This document shows, piece after piece, positions 63,654-64,000 of a stretch of 64,000 nucleotides of DNA. The notes under the pieces were generated by a model. The model ran no database searches. It was given only the letters and a program-made list of their open reading frames with translations, and was not told the origin of the DNA. The DNA comes from QHXN01 sp032162705 (GTDB lineage Bacteria; Acidobacteriota; Blastocatellia; Pyrinomonadales; Pyrinomonadaceae). The DNA is taken from positions 1 to 64,000 of the forward strand of contig JAVRON010000017.1 of assembly GCA_032162705.1 (NCBI GenBank). The letters are read 5' to 3'. The position numbers and the translations under genes were made by a program. Numbering within the stretch: position 1 is the stretch's first letter; each line of letters opens with the position of its first letter.

Positions 63654-64000
63654 ATGGAAATCATCATCGGCTCACGCGGATCGAAGCTTGCGCTGTGGCA
63701 GGCGGAGTGGGTGAGGGCGCGGCTCGAAGCGCTCGACGCGGGTGTGTCCGTCCGCATCGAGATTTTGAAGACGAAGGGCGACGTGATGCACGACGTGCCG
63801 CTCGCAACCATCGGCGGGCAGGGTGCGTTCACGAAAGAGCTGGAGGTGGCTCTGCTCGACCGTCGGATTGACGTGGCCGTCCACTCCCTCAAAGACCTGC
63901 CGACCGTCATTCCCGAAAGGCTCTCGATAACGGCGACGCCCGCGCGCGAAGACCCACGCGACGCACTCGTGCTGCGCGCCGACAGTGATGCGCGGAACGC
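63654..64000 (+). CDS. hemC: Hydroxymethylbilane synthase, N-terminal part
   Basis: The first 115 codons of porphobilinogen deaminase: IIIGSRGSKLALWQAEWVRARL, ILKTKGDVMHDVPL, GGQGAFTKELEVALLDRRIDVAVHSLKDLPT and an ending rich in PAREDPRDALV. These cover the conserved arginines and the Asp of the HSLKDLP active site; the cofactor-binding cysteine lies beyond the window. It follows hemA in the C5 heme pathway. Confidence 0.96.
   Translation, partial: MEIIIGSRGSKLALWQAEWVRARLEALDAGVSVRIEILKTKGDVMHDVPLATIGGQGAFTKELEVALLDRRIDVAVHSLKDLPTVIPERLSITATPAREDPRDALVLRADSDARN

Overview
The window is a high-GC bacterial chromosome segment with almost no non-coding space and many short overlaps between genes (ATGA, GTGA, TAATG). 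Three Kdo genes (kdsA, kdsB, kdsC) imply a Gram-negative outer membrane. ResB/ResC-type cytochrome c assembly, a zinc-ribbon/TPR Ser/Thr kinase and a MurNAc recycling operon together resemble Acidobacteriota of the Blastocatellia type. That placement is inference from gene content, not a sequence search. I saw no rRNA, tRNA, prophage, transposase or CRISPR array.

Layout: 1-6.0 kb holds a secreted protein cut by the window edge and a System II cytochrome c assembly block (ResB, ResC) flanked by two paralogous membrane-anchored TPR proteins. 6.0-14.7 kb holds a ferredoxin/metallo-beta-lactamase-fold protein bracketed by two MITE-like palindromes, a class A beta-lactamase-like protein, an M20 amidohydrolase with a fused binding-protein/permease and ATPase (polar amino acid uptake), a duplicated DUF6328 membrane protein and an acyl-CoA synthetase. 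15.0-29.1 kb is one long forward block for reductive pyrimidine catabolism: PreT/PreA dihydropyrimidine dehydrogenase, dihydropyrimidinase, beta-ureidopropionase, an NCS1 nucleobase transporter, a class III aminotransferase and an aldehyde dehydrogenase.

The most unusual part is 18.4-20.8 kb. Between the aminotransferase and the dihydropyrimidinase lie three small accessory modules: a DUF104-like protein plus retropepsin-like protease, a DUF4258/YgiT-type toxin-antitoxin pair, and an AT-rich TIR-domain gene. The second and third modules are each preceded by an extra copy of the last ~120 bp of the aminotransferase gene, still in frame to a stop codon that overlaps the start codon of the following accessory gene. 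This looks like repeated cassette insertion using the aminotransferase 3' end.

29.1-34.4 kb carries a methyltransferase, a nucleotidyl-cyclase-like protein, exonuclease III, a receiver-like protein, a TatT-like lipoprotein and an S1/P1 nuclease. 34.5-44.0 kb is a PTS-independent peptidoglycan amino-sugar recycling operon (serine hydrolase-NamZ fusion, GH3/NagZ-like enzyme, sodium/solute symporter, MurQ, BadF-type sugar kinase) with a divergent LysR regulator. 44.0-54.2 kb contains kdsC, a catalytically dead M1-like/TPR protein, a DUF4919 protein, kdsA overlapping a Ser/Thr kinase, then pyrG and kdsB, which fit together because KdsB consumes CTP. 54.4-58.4 kb has a cysteine/cystathionine synthase and a cystathionine lyase/synthase pair, then a PP2C phosphatase overlapping a transglutaminase-like protein. 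58.4-64 kb has NfeD and proline dehydrogenase on the minus strand, then a heme cluster (CcsA/HemX-like, a coiled-coil protein, hemA and hemC, cut by the window end).

Many intergenic gaps hold inverted repeats built from 7-bp units. The unit sequence differs from site to site but the 7-bp period and the dyad layout are shared.
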